The notes beneath the pieces were generated by a model that saw nothing but the letters and a program-made list of their open reading frames with translations, was not told where the DNA came from and ran no database searches. Of a stretch of 17,685 nucleotides of DNA, positions 6,745-15,014 are shown piece after piece. The stretch comes from Paracoccaceae bacterium (GTDB taxonomy: Bacteria; Pseudomonadota; Alphaproteobacteria; Rhodobacterales; Rhodobacteraceae): NCBI GenBank assembly GCA_015485375.1, contig WFTU01000296.1, forward strand, positions 1-17,685, given 5' to 3'. The position numbers and the translations under genes are program-made. How positions within the stretch are numbered: position 1 is the stretch's first letter; every line of letters starts with the position of its first letter.

Positions 6745-8147
6745 GGCCCGAACCAAGCGCGCGGTGTACGATAGCAGATGTCGCGCACCATCTCCTCCAG
6801 CAGTTCCATGTCGTCTGGTACATGTCCTTCGACCACCCATCGCCCTAGGATGCGGCATAGAAGCCTGCGGAAATATTCATGGCGGGGAAAGGACAGAAAC
6901 GAGCGACTGTCCGTGACCATGCCAACAAAGCTGGATAACAGCCCCATCTGCGCAAGTTGGGTCATCTGGTTCTGCATGCCGTCAAACTGGTCGTTGAACC
7001 ACCAAGCGGCCCCGGTCTGCACCTTGCCGATGCGGCTGCCATCCTGGAAATTGCCAGCGGTCGTGACGAGAATCGGGTTCAGAGCCGGGTTTAGGCCATA
7101 TAGAATGGTGCGCGGCAACTGATCCGTCCGGTCGAGGCGGTCGAGCAGGACATTCAGGGCCTCAGCAACAGGCTGGTCATTAATCGAGTCCGCACCGGCA
7201 TCACGCCCGACCTCCGTGAATAACCTCCAACGCGCATTGCGCAGCGCACCGATATGCAACTGCATCACAATATCGCGCCGGGCATAGGCCCGACCCAATT
7301 CGACTAACAGTGCAGAGCGCCAGGAGGTCGCTTCATCTGGGTCTGGAAGCTGCCCGGCCAACCGTTCCTTCAGGATCGCATCCAACCGAAAGGCCCCGCA
7401 CGCATCGCCCGGATCCAAGCGGTTGATACCATGATCGGCAGCTCTAACTCCCGCAGCGACAAAGGCATCAAGCCGTTGGGTCAGGGCCGAAAGCAGATCA
7501 TCCCAGCCTCGTACAGCCTGGCCTGATGCATGTTCGAGCCGCTCGATCCATTCGATGAACCCGTCATCTTCTATGGCCAAGGCACGATCGGGGCGGAAAG
7601 TCGGGATCATCTTCAGTGAACTGTCGAAGCGTTCGGCAAAGGCCCGGTGATGTTCGAGGCTGTCGGTAGGGTCATCTGTGGTTGCGACCAGCTGCACTTT
7701 CATGCGTTTCAGCAGGCCCCGTGCATGAAAATCGGGCTCGGCCAGGCAAGCTCCGGCGCGTTCCCAGCACATTTCGGCGGTATCCGGGCCCAGCACGATG
7801 CCTTCCAAGCCAAAATGGCGCCACAACTCCAGATGGGTCCAGTGATGCACCGGGCTCCCCAGAGTACGCGGCATGATTTCGGCGAAAGCTTCGAATTTTT
7901 CGCGGAAACTCGCTGCCCCAGTAATTCGGCGTTCGTCGACCCCGGCCCAGCGCATCAGACGCCATTTATAGTGGTCGTGGGCCAGCCATATCTCGCCCAG
8001 CGAATCCCAACTGCGATTGCCGGAGATGTCCTCGGGCGGCAGGTGATTGTGGTAATCGATAATTGGCAGATTGGCGGCAACCTTGTGAAACAGATCCCGT
8101 GCAGGCCTAGTGTCAAGCAGGAAATCGGGGCCGAGAAAGCCGGTCAT
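6741..8147 (-). CDS. uxaC: glucuronate isomerase
   Basis: A 468-residue protein of the UxaC family, which interconverts D-glucuronate and D-fructuronate (also galacturonate and tagaturonate). The N-terminal IIDYHNHLPPEDI segment (29-41) carries the metal-ligand pair H33 and H35. Further family hallmarks are the LVATTDDPTDSLEHHRA segment, MQLHIGALRN, LNPALNPIL and the C-terminal GMVTDSRSFLSFPRHEYFRR. Length is normal. A good Shine-Dalgarno sequence (AAGGA) lies 8 nt before the ATG, and the start overlaps the uxuB stop by 4 nt. It provides fructuronate to UxuB, encoded just upstream. Confidence 0.97.
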   Translation of the reverse strand: MTGFLGPDFLLDTRPARDLFHKVAANLPIIDYHNHLPPEDISGNRSWDSLGEIWLAHDHYKWRLMRWAGVDERRITGAASFREKFEAFAEIMPRTLGSPVHHWTHLELWRHFGLEGIVLGPDTAEMCWERAGACLAEPDFHARGLLKRMKVQLVATTDDPTDSLEHHRAFAERFDSSLKMIPTFRPDRALAIEDDGFIEWIERLEHASGQAVRGWDDLLSALTQRLDAFVAAGVRAADHGINRLDPGDACGAFRLDAILKERLAGQLPDPDEATSWRSALLVELGRAYARRDIVMQLHIGALRNARWRLFTEVGRDAGADSINDQPVAEALNVLLDRLDRTDQLPRTILYGLNPALNPILVTTAGNFQDGSRIGKVQTGAAWWFNDQFDGMQNQMTQLAQMGLLSSFVGMVTDSRSFLSFPRHEYFRRLLCRILGRWVVEGHVPDDMELLEEMVRDICYRTPRAWFGP

Positions 8148-9601
8148 GTGCTGTTCCTTCCTTCTACTGGCGAAATGTCGGCAAGCGCCCCTCGAACGCC
8201 CCTTTCGCGCAGGGACCTATAGGCAGATCTGATCGGATCGAAAAACCGGGGGTCTTTGGCCATCCGGGAAGAAAAGATTTCTTCGATCTCCAACATCGCC
8301 GCAACGTGGGCGTCGCCGTCGGGTCCAGAGGCGGCCTTGCGGATACGCTTGGCTAGGGGATCGTTCAACGGAAGCGTACGGCCCATTTCGTCTTGCCCGC
8401 GGGCCCAGGCCATCCAGCCAGCAATTGCCAGTGCCATCAACGGCCATACGCTTCCATTGTCGAGATGCCAAGAAATCGGCGCCAGAAGGCGCTGCGGAAG
8501 TTTCTGACTGGTATCGGATGCAATCTGGACACAGGCGTGTCGTAGGCGAGGGTTGGCAAACCTGGTCAGCAGTGCCCCGGCATAGGCATCGAGATCGATC
8601 CCCGGCAGAGGTGGCAGAGTCGGGGCAGCCTCGATGCGCATTAACCGGGCAGCGGCCCGAGCCAAAAGCGGCTCGGCCATGCAGGCGTCGATCGTCGTCA
8701 GGCCGGCAAGGCTACCAAGGTGGGCCAGCATGGTGTGGCTGGCGTTCAGCATACGCAATTTCATCGCCTCAAACGGACGAATGTCTGTGACGAATTGCGC
8801 ACCACCTAGATCGAGCGGGGGGCGAGGGCCTGCAAAACTGTCTTCGATCACCCATTGAAGATAGGGCTCAGTGACTATGCCGTTAGGGTCGTCCGTACCG
8901 GTCAGTTTGACGATCAGCGCCCTGCCGGCATCGTCTAATGCCGGTGTAATGCGATCAACCATCGACGAAGGGAAGGCCACATTTTCGGTAATCCAGTGCA
9001 CAAGCGAAGCATCGCCCCGTGCCCGGGCGAAATCACGCACGGAACGAGACAGAAGTCGCCCATTTTCGGAAAGGTTGTCACAGGATATCAGGGTCAGCCC
9101 CCCGGCATTCACCTCGCGCCGCCGCGCCAGACCTTCGACCAGCAACGCGGGCAGGCTTTGCCAAGTGCTCCTGTTCAAATCCTCCTGTACCTCCGGGGCG
9201 TCGAGGTTGAGCCCTTCGGCCGACAAGGCATAACCCTTTTCAGTGACGGTCAGAGTTACAGTAGAAAGCCGGGGGTCGGCGATAGCTTCGGGCAACGCAT
9301 CTGGACCGTCTCGCAGGGGATGGATCGTATCGAGAATGCACTCCACCCGCCGCGCAAAAGCGCCCCGGTGGTCTGCCTCGACCAGGCTGTAACAACCGCC
9401 TGCTTTCTCCAGAGCATCCAGCTGACGGATACTCGAATGCAAACGTGCAACCCGCACCCCCCAAGCCGGGCATTGCGGCGGCATATTCTCGTTCATTGCC
9501 TGTATCACGGCCAGAGTATGCGCCCGTGCAAAACCGCCAAAACCGATGTGCAGCAGACGAGGTCGCGGCCTCCCCCCGGCGGATTTGATCAGACCGGCCA
9601 T
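8144..9601 (-). CDS. uxuB: fructuronate reductase / mannonate oxidoreductase (mannitol dehydrogenase family)
   Basis: A 485-residue polyol/uronate long-chain dehydrogenase. HIGFGGFARAH (18-28) is the NAD-binding motif. The catalytic set of the mannitol dehydrogenase family is visible as K281, N286 and H289 in KLRMLNASHT. Placed between GH31 and uxaC and with uxuA across the locus, it should reduce D-fructuronate to D-mannonate. A mannitol or tagaturonate specificity cannot be excluded from sequence alone, but the absence of altronate genes favours UxuB. The ATG at 9601 has GGAG about 6 nt upstream and lies inside the end of the GH31 gene (13-bp overlap). Confidence 0.92.
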   Translation of the reverse strand: MAGLIKSAGGRPRPRLLHIGFGGFARAHTLAVIQAMNENMPPQCPAWGVRVARLHSSIRQLDALEKAGGCYSLVEADHRGAFARRVECILDTIHPLRDGPDALPEAIADPRLSTVTLTVTEKGYALSAEGLNLDAPEVQEDLNRSTWQSLPALLVEGLARRREVNAGGLTLISCDNLSENGRLLSRSVRDFARARGDASLVHWITENVAFPSSMVDRITPALDDAGRALIVKLTGTDDPNGIVTEPYLQWVIEDSFAGPRPPLDLGGAQFVTDIRPFEAMKLRMLNASHTMLAHLGSLAGLTTIDACMAEPLLARAAARLMRIEAAPTLPPLPGIDLDAYAGALLTRFANPRLRHACVQIASDTSQKLPQRLLAPISWHLDNGSVWPLMALAIAGWMAWARGQDEMGRTLPLNDPLAKRIRKAASGPDGDAHVAAMLEIEEIFSSRMAKDPRFFDPIRSAYRSLRERGVRGALADISPVEGRNST

Positions 9602-11967
9602 GGAATCTCCGCCGGAACTGAAATCGGGGTCTCTCCGAGAATCAACGAGCGAGGGTCATCGGTTGCAAGAAGCATCCGCAGGGTCGAATGGGGCGGCGGC
9701 GACTGGCCGCTGTAGGTGATATCCATGTGCAATGCCTCGTTGCTGCCGGTAACGTGAAATGAGGTCAGGCAGTGCAGGCCAGCCAGGGCGCGGTCGGTCT
9801 CACCATCGTCATCATAACATTGCGAATCGCAGGAAAAGGCCCCGGGAGCTGGATATACAACGAATTCGCGAGCCTGCTCGGCTCGGGGGCTGGCCCGATT
9901 TGCGCCGACCGAAAGGGGCAGGACGGCTCCTGCCCGCACGAACAGCGGTATCGAAGCCAGTGTGACGGGGATGTTCAATGTGCTTCCCGGCCGATACCAG
10001 GTGCCGGTATGGAAATCGCACCAGCCGCTTGCGTTTTTCGGCAGCCGAATCTGGCGGTGACTTGCGCCTTCCTCGACCACGCAGGCTACCAGAAGATCGC
10101 GTCCGAGAAGAAAATCGTCGCTGTCAGCGAATGTTTCAAGATCATCTTCGTGGTCAAGGAACAGAGGCCTGAGGATCGGCTCATGCAACGAGACTGCACG
10201 CCATAGGCAGGTATAAAGATAGGGCAGCAGCCGATAGCGCAGCCTGATCGCCTCGCGCACGAGGTCAGCAACCTCGGGGTGGCTCCAAGGCTCGGTCACA
10301 CTGCCGTCGTCGTTCCACGAATGGATGGTGAAGCGTGGGTGGAAGATTCCGTTCTGTACCCAGCGCAGCAACAATTCGGGGCAGGGTTGGGGGCCTGCGA
10401 ACCCACCGCAATCGTGGCCGATGTTGAAGAATCCCGAAAGTGATAGCCCCAACCCCATGCGGATGTTCCAGCGCAAGGTGTCCCAGCTGGTGCGGTTGTC
10501 TCCGGTCCAGGTCTGGGCATGACGTTGAATGCCGGTGCCGCCCGAACGGGTCACGACAAATGGCCTCCGGCCGGGAAAATGGGCACACTGTGCCTCTTCG
10601 GAAGCGCGGGTCATTAGCAATGCCTGCACAGGGCGCAACTGCGAAATCGGGGCAGGATTTCCGAAGCCGTGACAGCGGGCGGCGCGATCCCACACCTCAA
10701 ATTCGTTATTATCGTTCCAGGTTGCTGCAATTCCGCGCCGCAGCAGCGCATCGCACACTTGGCGTTTCCACCAATCGATCGTATCGGGATTGGTGAAATC
10801 CAGATGCGTCCCCTCGTCATCCCAAAAGACTGAGGATTCTGGCTGCCCGGTTTCGCCGTCGGTGATGAATAGACCCGCTGCCTCGGCCTCCTCACGGAGC
10901 GGGTTGTTGCCAAGCAACACCGGCTTGATATTTGCGATCAGGCGGATGCCTTTCGAGTTGAATCTTTCGGCAAAGCGTTCGGGATCGGGGAAGCGCTCGG
11001 GATTCCAATGAAATACATGGCGGGTCCTGCCGATTAAGGTATATCCGGACGACAGGTGGAAGCTGTCGCAAGGAATGTCATGACTGGCCAGATTGTCGAG
11101 GAAGCCGTAGAGTCTCTCCTCGGCATCGTCAGCATCGGTATAGGCCATGGTCGAGCCCGAATAGCCCAGAGACCAGCGCGGTGGGAAGGCCGTACCGCCG
11201 GTCAACCGCGCCTGCTCACGAACCAGCGTAGCCATGTCGGGCGACCAGCGAAGATAAAAGTCAAGATCGCCGTCAGCCAGCCGAAAGACCCGATAAGGCC
11301 TGTGGTAGTTATCCCGCTCGTTTCCCAGGTCGAACCAGGCAGTGGCGGCGGTGTCGTAATACAGGCTGTAGCTTCCGGCCCGTTCCGTGCGCGTCAGGGT
11401 GAAGGGCACATGTTTGTACAGGGGATCGGTGCTGCAAGCGTCATAACCTAACGCGTCCAGGTTGCGCATTTCGTAGCGCCGTCCGCTACGTTCAAGCGGC
11501 CCCGCCTTCTCGCCCAGCCCGTAGATGCGCTCGCCCTCATGGCAGAGCAGAAAATGTTCTGCCGCATGATCCATGCGGCCAAGCATGTAGGCGCCCGTGG
11601 GGCGGTCTTCTGCAAATGTGACCCAACTTCCGTCCATATCCGCTTGCCATACCAAGCGAAGGGGGGTGTGCACCGTTACCCGCAACCTCCGGGTCGTCAA
11701 CACCAGACGATCTCCACACTCCTCCACCCGGTGGTCGGGGCAGGCAAAACCCTCGAGATCATCCCGCGACCTCCCCCGCCATGGCATATCTCCCCTTGGG
11801 GCGATGGCCCAAGTACGATCCAGCCTCCAGCTGCCCCGATTGAGAAGCGAGACCCTGACCAACGTGTCTTCGAGCACTAGGAAGCGCATCAGGCAATCGC
11901 CCTCCAGCGCCAGCTCCACCCCGGCAGGCATGTGGCGGGTAACCTTCCAGTTTTTCAACCGCCGCAT
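9589..11967 (-). CDS. glycoside hydrolase family 31 (alpha-glucosidase-like, cytoplasmic)
   Basis: A 792-residue GH31 enzyme. An N-terminal beta-sandwich ends near RIYGLGEKAG (148-156), followed by a TIM barrel from about 260. The expected nucleophile is D419 in WNDNNE (417-422), and the acid/base D490 in WTGDN (487-491); HDCGGF (518-523) replaces the more usual DIGGF-type motif. QNGIFHPRFTIHSWN (538-552) occupies the substrate-pocket loop. No signal peptide, so it should act in the cytoplasm on imported oligosaccharide. GH31 includes alpha-glucosidases, alpha-xylosidases, alpha-galactosidases and sulfoquinovosidases; the exact substrate is not readable here. Its place inside a uronate operon suggests an alpha-linked sugar attached to, or consisting of, glucuronic acid. 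An AAAGGG Shine-Dalgarno precedes the ATG; 12 bp separate it from dctM. Confidence 0.9.
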   Translation of the reverse strand: MRRLKNWKVTRHMPAGVELALEGDCLMRFLVLEDTLVRVSLLNRGSWRLDRTWAIAPRGDMPWRGRSRDDLEGFACPDHRVEECGDRLVLTTRRLRVTVHTPLRLVWQADMDGSWVTFAEDRPTGAYMLGRMDHAAEHFLLCHEGERIYGLGEKAGPLERSGRRYEMRNLDALGYDACSTDPLYKHVPFTLTRTERAGSYSLYYDTAATAWFDLGNERDNYHRPYRVFRLADGDLDFYLRWSPDMATLVREQARLTGGTAFPPRWSLGYSGSTMAYTDADDAEERLYGFLDNLASHDIPCDSFHLSSGYTLIGRTRHVFHWNPERFPDPERFAERFNSKGIRLIANIKPVLLGNNPLREEAEAAGLFITDGETGQPESSVFWDDEGTHLDFTNPDTIDWWKRQVCDALLRRGIAATWNDNNEFEVWDRAARCHGFGNPAPISQLRPVQALLMTRASEEAQCAHFPGRRPFVVTRSGGTGIQRHAQTWTGDNRTSWDTLRWNIRMGLGLSLSGFFNIGHDCGGFAGPQPCPELLLRWVQNGIFHPRFTIHSWNDDGSVTEPWSHPEVADLVREAIRLRYRLLPYLYTCLWRAVSLHEPILRPLFLDHEDDLETFADSDDFLLGRDLLVACVVEEGASHRQIRLPKNASGWCDFHTGTWYRPGSTLNIPVTLASIPLFVRAGAVLPLSVGANRASPRAEQAREFVVYPAPGAFSCDSQCYDDDGETDRALAGLHCLTSFHVTGSNEALHMDITYSGQSPPPHSTLRMLLATDDPRSLILGETPISVPAEIPWPV

Positions 11968-11979
11968 TGGGAAACCCTT

Positions 11980-13278
11980 TCAGTAGCCCATGACATAACG
12001 AGGCAACGCCAGGCTGAGCCACGGAACGAAAGTGACGATTACACCAGTGACGATCATCACAGCAAAGAAGGGCAGTATCGGACGCAATACCTTAGAAATC
12101 GGAACCCCCCCGACCGAACAGCCCACAAAGAGGGCCGAGCCGACCGGCGGAGTACAGATCCCGATGCACAGGTTGAAGGTCATGATCACACCGAAATGCA
12201 CGGGATCGATTCCTATCTCCTTGACCACCGGCAAGAAGATTGGGGTGAAGATGAGAAGCGCCGGCGTCATGTCCATGAAGGTGCCGACCACCAACAGCAC
12301 CGCTGTGATCATCAGCAGGATAACCGTCGGATTGTCCGACAACCCCAACATGATCTGAGCGATCGCCTGGGGGATCTGACCGAAGGCCATCACCCGAGAC
12401 ATGGCGATCGAAGCACCAATCATCAGCAGGACAATGGATGTCGTGACCGTGGATTCCACCAGGATCCGGCGCAGATCACGCAGACCGATCTCGCGATACC
12501 AGACCAAGGTCAGGAACAGTGTATAAAGTACAGCGATGCCCGAGGCTTCGACGGCGGTAAAGATGCCACCGATGATCCCGCCCATGATAACAACGATCAA
12601 CCCGAGGGGCAGAATCGCATTGATCGTCGCGTCTCGCACCTCTGCAAAGCTGGGACGGGGCGCCGGGGCGTATCCCTTTTTTCGCGCCATTACTCCGGCC
12701 ACGAGCATCACGCCGAGTCCCATTAGAATGCCGGGTAGGTATCCTGCCAGAAACAGCGCGCCGATCGAGGTGCCCCCCGTGATCAGGGAATAGACAATGA
12801 AGGTGTTCGAAGGTGGAATCAGCAAACCCGTGGGGCATGAGGTAATGTTCACTGCTGCTGAAAAGGCTGGGTCATACCCCTCCTTGCGTTGAACTGGCGC
12901 CATCACGCCGCCCACCGCCGCCGCGGCAGCAACGGCCGATCCCGAAATCGAGCCGAACAGCATGTTGGCAATAACATTCACATGAGCCAGAGACCCCGGC
13001 ATCGGCCCAGCCAGTATCCGGGCGAAGTCGACCAGCCGCCGTGCCATGCCTCCCGAGTTCATGATGTTGCCGGCGAGGATGAAAAAAGGAATGGCAAGCA
13101 GGGTGAAGCTGTCCAGGCCCGAAGCCATCTGCTGTGCAACGATGAACATCGACTGATCGAAGGTCAGGAACAGCAGAAACGTGATTGCCGCGGCTGAGCC
13201 AATGGCGAAGGCGATTGGCACACCGACCACCATTAGTAAGGCGAAAGTGCCGAATAGCAAAACCGTTGCGTTGGACAT
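11980..13278 (-). CDS. dctM: TRAP transporter large permease (DctM family)
   Basis: A 432-residue multi-spanning inner-membrane protein that forms the ion-coupled channel of a TRAP transporter. Hallmarks are the N-terminal hydrophobic segment with GVPIAFAIG, IPFFILAGNIMNSGGMARRLVDFA, NMLFGSISGSAVA, the LLIPPSNTFIVYSLITG loop, TFMDMTPALLIFTPIFLPV and NLCIGICTPPVG. I choose the ATG at 13278 rather than one 16 codons upstream because it has a strong AGGGGG ribosome site and leaves an 8-bp gap after dctQ; the longer start would overlap dctQ by 40 bp. Works with DctQ and the periplasmic DctP encoded divergently. The substrate is inferred as glucuronate or a glucuronide from the neighbours. Confidence 0.96.
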   Translation of the reverse strand: MSNATVLLFGTFALLMVVGVPIAFAIGSAAAITFLLFLTFDQSMFIVAQQMASGLDSFTLLAIPFFILAGNIMNSGGMARRLVDFARILAGPMPGSLAHVNVIANMLFGSISGSAVAAAAAVGGVMAPVQRKEGYDPAFSAAVNITSCPTGLLIPPSNTFIVYSLITGGTSIGALFLAGYLPGILMGLGVMLVAGVMARKKGYAPAPRPSFAEVRDATINAILPLGLIVVIMGGIIGGIFTAVEASGIAVLYTLFLTLVWYREIGLRDLRRILVESTVTTSIVLLMIGASIAMSRVMAFGQIPQAIAQIMLGLSDNPTVILLMITAVLLVVGTFMDMTPALLIFTPIFLPVVKEIGIDPVHFGVIMTFNLCIGICTPPVGSALFVGCSVGGVPISKVLRPILPFFAVMIVTGVIVTFVPWLSLALPRYVMGY

Positions 13279-13286
13279 GAAGCCCC

Positions 13287-13802
13287 CTAACCGGATGTGT
13301 CGATATCGGAATGTTGTGAAGGCCACCGCTCATAGCCTCGTATCAAGGCAACCGTGAAGAACAAGCAGTAGAACATGATCGCAGCCCCGGCTACGGGAAT
13401 TGCGCTGTAAACCCACCCCATTGGCAAGTTCAAAGTCGGAGTAATCTGGCCCGTTTTCAGGGTGCGCAACACAAGACTAGTGCCACCCAGAATCATGACA
13501 AGCGCGGCGAAGGTCGCAACGATTCCGAGTATCGTGATCTCGATGGCAAGTTTCAACCTTCCCCTCAAGGCTTGAGGCAGGATATCAATTGCCAGATGTC
13601 TCCCTTGCCCGAAGGTATAGGCTCCGCCCAACAAGGCCATCCACATGAACAGAAGCCGAGCAACTTCGGCCGTGCTCGTGCTCGGAACTCCCAATAGATA
13701 GCGGGTAACGACCTGCCAGATCACTGCCCCTGCGACGATCGCAAGAATGACTGCACAGAAGCTGGCCAATAACCAGTCAATTACCTGTTTGACGACTTTC
13801 AT
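13287..13802 (-). CDS. dctQ: TRAP transporter small permease (DctQ family)
   Basis: A 171-residue protein with four predicted membrane segments: roughly 10-32, 46-66, 88-110 and 127-150. The DctQ core is visible as VVTRYLLGVPSTSTAEVARLLFMWMALLGGAYTFGQGRHLAID and LPMGWVYSAIPVAGAAIM. It is the first gene of the leftward operon and pairs with DctM. The ATG at 13802 has GAGG 6 nt upstream, and is preferred over one eight codons earlier. The promoter lies in the divergent region with dctP. Confidence 0.95.
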   Translation of the reverse strand: MKVVKQVIDWLLASFCAVILAIVAGAVIWQVVTRYLLGVPSTSTAEVARLLFMWMALLGGAYTFGQGRHLAIDILPQALRGRLKLAIEITILGIVATFAALVMILGGTSLVLRTLKTGQITPTLNLPMGWVYSAIPVAGAAIMFYCLFFTVALIRGYERWPSQHSDIDTSG

Positions 13803-13873
13803 GGCAACCTCGTGAAGCTTGAGCACCGAAAGCCATAATGTCGGTTCATTGCATCCTCCCTCGTATCGGCGAG

Positions 13874-13901
13874 TTTAGAAATCTACAAACAAATTGGTCA
13901 A
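13874..13901 (-). promoter_or_regulatory. candidate promoter for the dctQ operon
   Basis: On the minus strand TTGACC (13901-13896) and TCTAAA (13879-13874) are separated by 16 bp. The -35 box falls inside operator repeat 1. Weaker than the opposite promoter. Confidence 0.3.
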
Positions 13902-13945
13902 TCTATTTTTTCTTTTGGTTGACATTTTTCATAATTGGTAGACAT
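13892..13945 (+). promoter_or_regulatory. three UxuR/ExuR-like operator repeats
   Basis: Three direct repeats are seen: TTGGTCAATCT (13894-13904), TTGGTTGACAT (13915-13925) and TTGGTAGACAT (13935-13945). Starts are 21 and 20 bp apart, about two helical turns, so proteins would bind on the same face. Sites 2 and 3 fit TGGTnnAC, and sites 1 and 3 are preceded by AA as in the AATTGGTnnACCAATT-type operator known for E. coli UxuR and ExuR (GntR/FadR family). The regulator encoded at 16811 is the obvious candidate. Binding is inferred. Confidence 0.6.
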
Positions 13946-13948
13946 ATT
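13919..13948 (+). promoter_or_regulatory. candidate promoter for the dctP operon
   Basis: A perfect -35 TTGACA at 13919-13924 and a weak -10 CATATT at 13943-13948 (18-bp spacer). The -35 lies inside operator repeat 2 and the -10 touches repeat 3, which would let a repressor block RNA polymerase. The 5' leader would be about 65 nt. Confidence 0.45.
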
Positions 13949-14019
13949 TTAACACGGCCAACCGTTCTGCCCAGACTTTGGACGCAGCGGCAATGGCTCA
14001 CTTTTCGGGAGGAACCATC

Positions 14020-15012
14020 ATGAATCAATTGACAAACATCTGGCGCGGGCTTGCTCTCGCCTCAGCTGCAGTGGCGCTGTCAACCACGATTGCGCAAGCA
14101 CAGACGGTGCTGCGACTCAGCCATAATAACCCTGCTGATCATCCGACCCAAATCAGCATGGAGTTCATGGCCAAACGGCTGTCGGAGCTGACAAATGGTG
14201 AAATCACCATTCAGATTTTTCCGAATGCGGAACTGGGCACCCAGCGGGAAAGCTTGGAACTGGTGCAGAATTGCGCCCTGGAAATGGCGCGTTCAAACGC
14301 CTCGGAGCTCGAGGCTTTCGAGCCAGCCTACAGCGCGCTGAACCTGCCTTACATCTTCCAGAGCGAAGAGCACTTCAATAAAGTCATCAATGGCGAAATC
14401 GGCCAGCGCATTCTCAACGCCTCGGAAGACAAGGGCTTTCTGGGAGTGGCTTTTTTGACAGAAGGCGCGCGTTCGTTCTATGGCCAGAAGCCGATCTACT
14501 CGCCCGATGACCTGAAGGGGATGAAAGTACGCGTACAACCCAGCCCTTCGGCCATCCGTATGGTAGAACTGCTTGGCGGCAGCCCGACACCGATCGCCTG
14601 GGGCGAACTCTACAGTGCACTGCAGCAGGGCGTTGTCGACATGGCTGAGAACAACCCGACCGCGTTGACAAATGCGCGCCATGGCGAGGTGGTCAAGTAT
14701 TTCTCACTTGACGAGCACACGATGATCCCCTCGGTCGTGGTCATCTCCACCTGCGCCTGGGAAGCGATGACACCTGATCAGCAGGCTGCTCTTCGCCAAG
14801 CCGCCGCCGAAGCCCAGGTGTTCCATAGCCAGAACTGGAACAAGACAGCCAATGCCGCGCTGGAGCAGGCACAGGCTGAAATGGGCATCAAGGTAAATAC
14901 TGTGGACAAGGCGCCGTTTATTGCTGCGGTTCAGCCAATGTATGCCGAGGTGGCCGCTAAATCTCCGCTGGTAGCGGAGCTCATCGAGGACATCCTGGCA
15001 GCGGCCGAGTAG
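14020..15012 (+). CDS. dctP: TRAP transporter substrate-binding protein (DctP family), probably uronate/glucuronide-binding
   Basis: A 330-residue periplasmic protein. The signal peptide is residues 1-27 (basic start, hydrophobic core, AQA cleavage before QTVLRLSH). The family's ligand-carboxylate arginine is R171 in GMKVRVQPS, with R151 and N211 in NNPTAL also at usual ligand positions. ELGTQRESLELVQ and GVVDMAENN are typical of the sugar-acid-binding branch of DctP. The ATG at 14020 is chosen over one 14 codons earlier because of the GGGAGGAA site just upstream and the proper signal peptide start. It is first in its operon, 2 bp before the beta-glucuronidase gene. The substrate is inferred from context. 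Confidence 0.94.
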   Translation: MNQLTNIWRGLALASAAVALSTTIAQAQTVLRLSHNNPADHPTQISMEFMAKRLSELTNGEITIQIFPNAELGTQRESLELVQNCALEMARSNASELEAFEPAYSALNLPYIFQSEEHFNKVINGEIGQRILNASEDKGFLGVAFLTEGARSFYGQKPIYSPDDLKGMKVRVQPSPSAIRMVELLGGSPTPIAWGELYSALQQGVVDMAENNPTALTNARHGEVVKYFSLDEHTMIPSVVVISTCAWEAMTPDQQAALRQAAAEAQVFHSQNWNKTANAALEQAQAEMGIKVNTVDKAPFIAAVQPMYAEVAAKSPLVAELIEDILAAAE

Positions 15013-15014
15013 CT

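Larger units (their letters stand above)
13803..14019. promoter_or_regulatory. divergent control region between the dctQ and dctP operons
   Basis: A 217-bp gene-free stretch, strongly AT-rich between about 13872 and 13950 in contrast to the GC-rich genes on both sides. It must drive both operons. It holds three operator-like repeats and candidate promoters for each direction, listed separately. The plus-strand leader before dctP carries GGGAGGAA as the ribosome site for the ATG at 14020. Confidence 0.85.

Noticed and set aside
8144..9601. Mannitol dehydrogenase as the function of the 485-residue dehydrogenase
   Set aside because: The family is shared, but the operon with uxaC, kdgK and uxuA makes fructuronate reductase far more likely; no polyol transport or fructokinase genes are nearby.
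11932..12726. 264-codon plus-strand frame
   Set aside because: Antisense to dctM; the low-complexity, D/H/Q-rich translation is typical of the reverse of hydrophobic codons.
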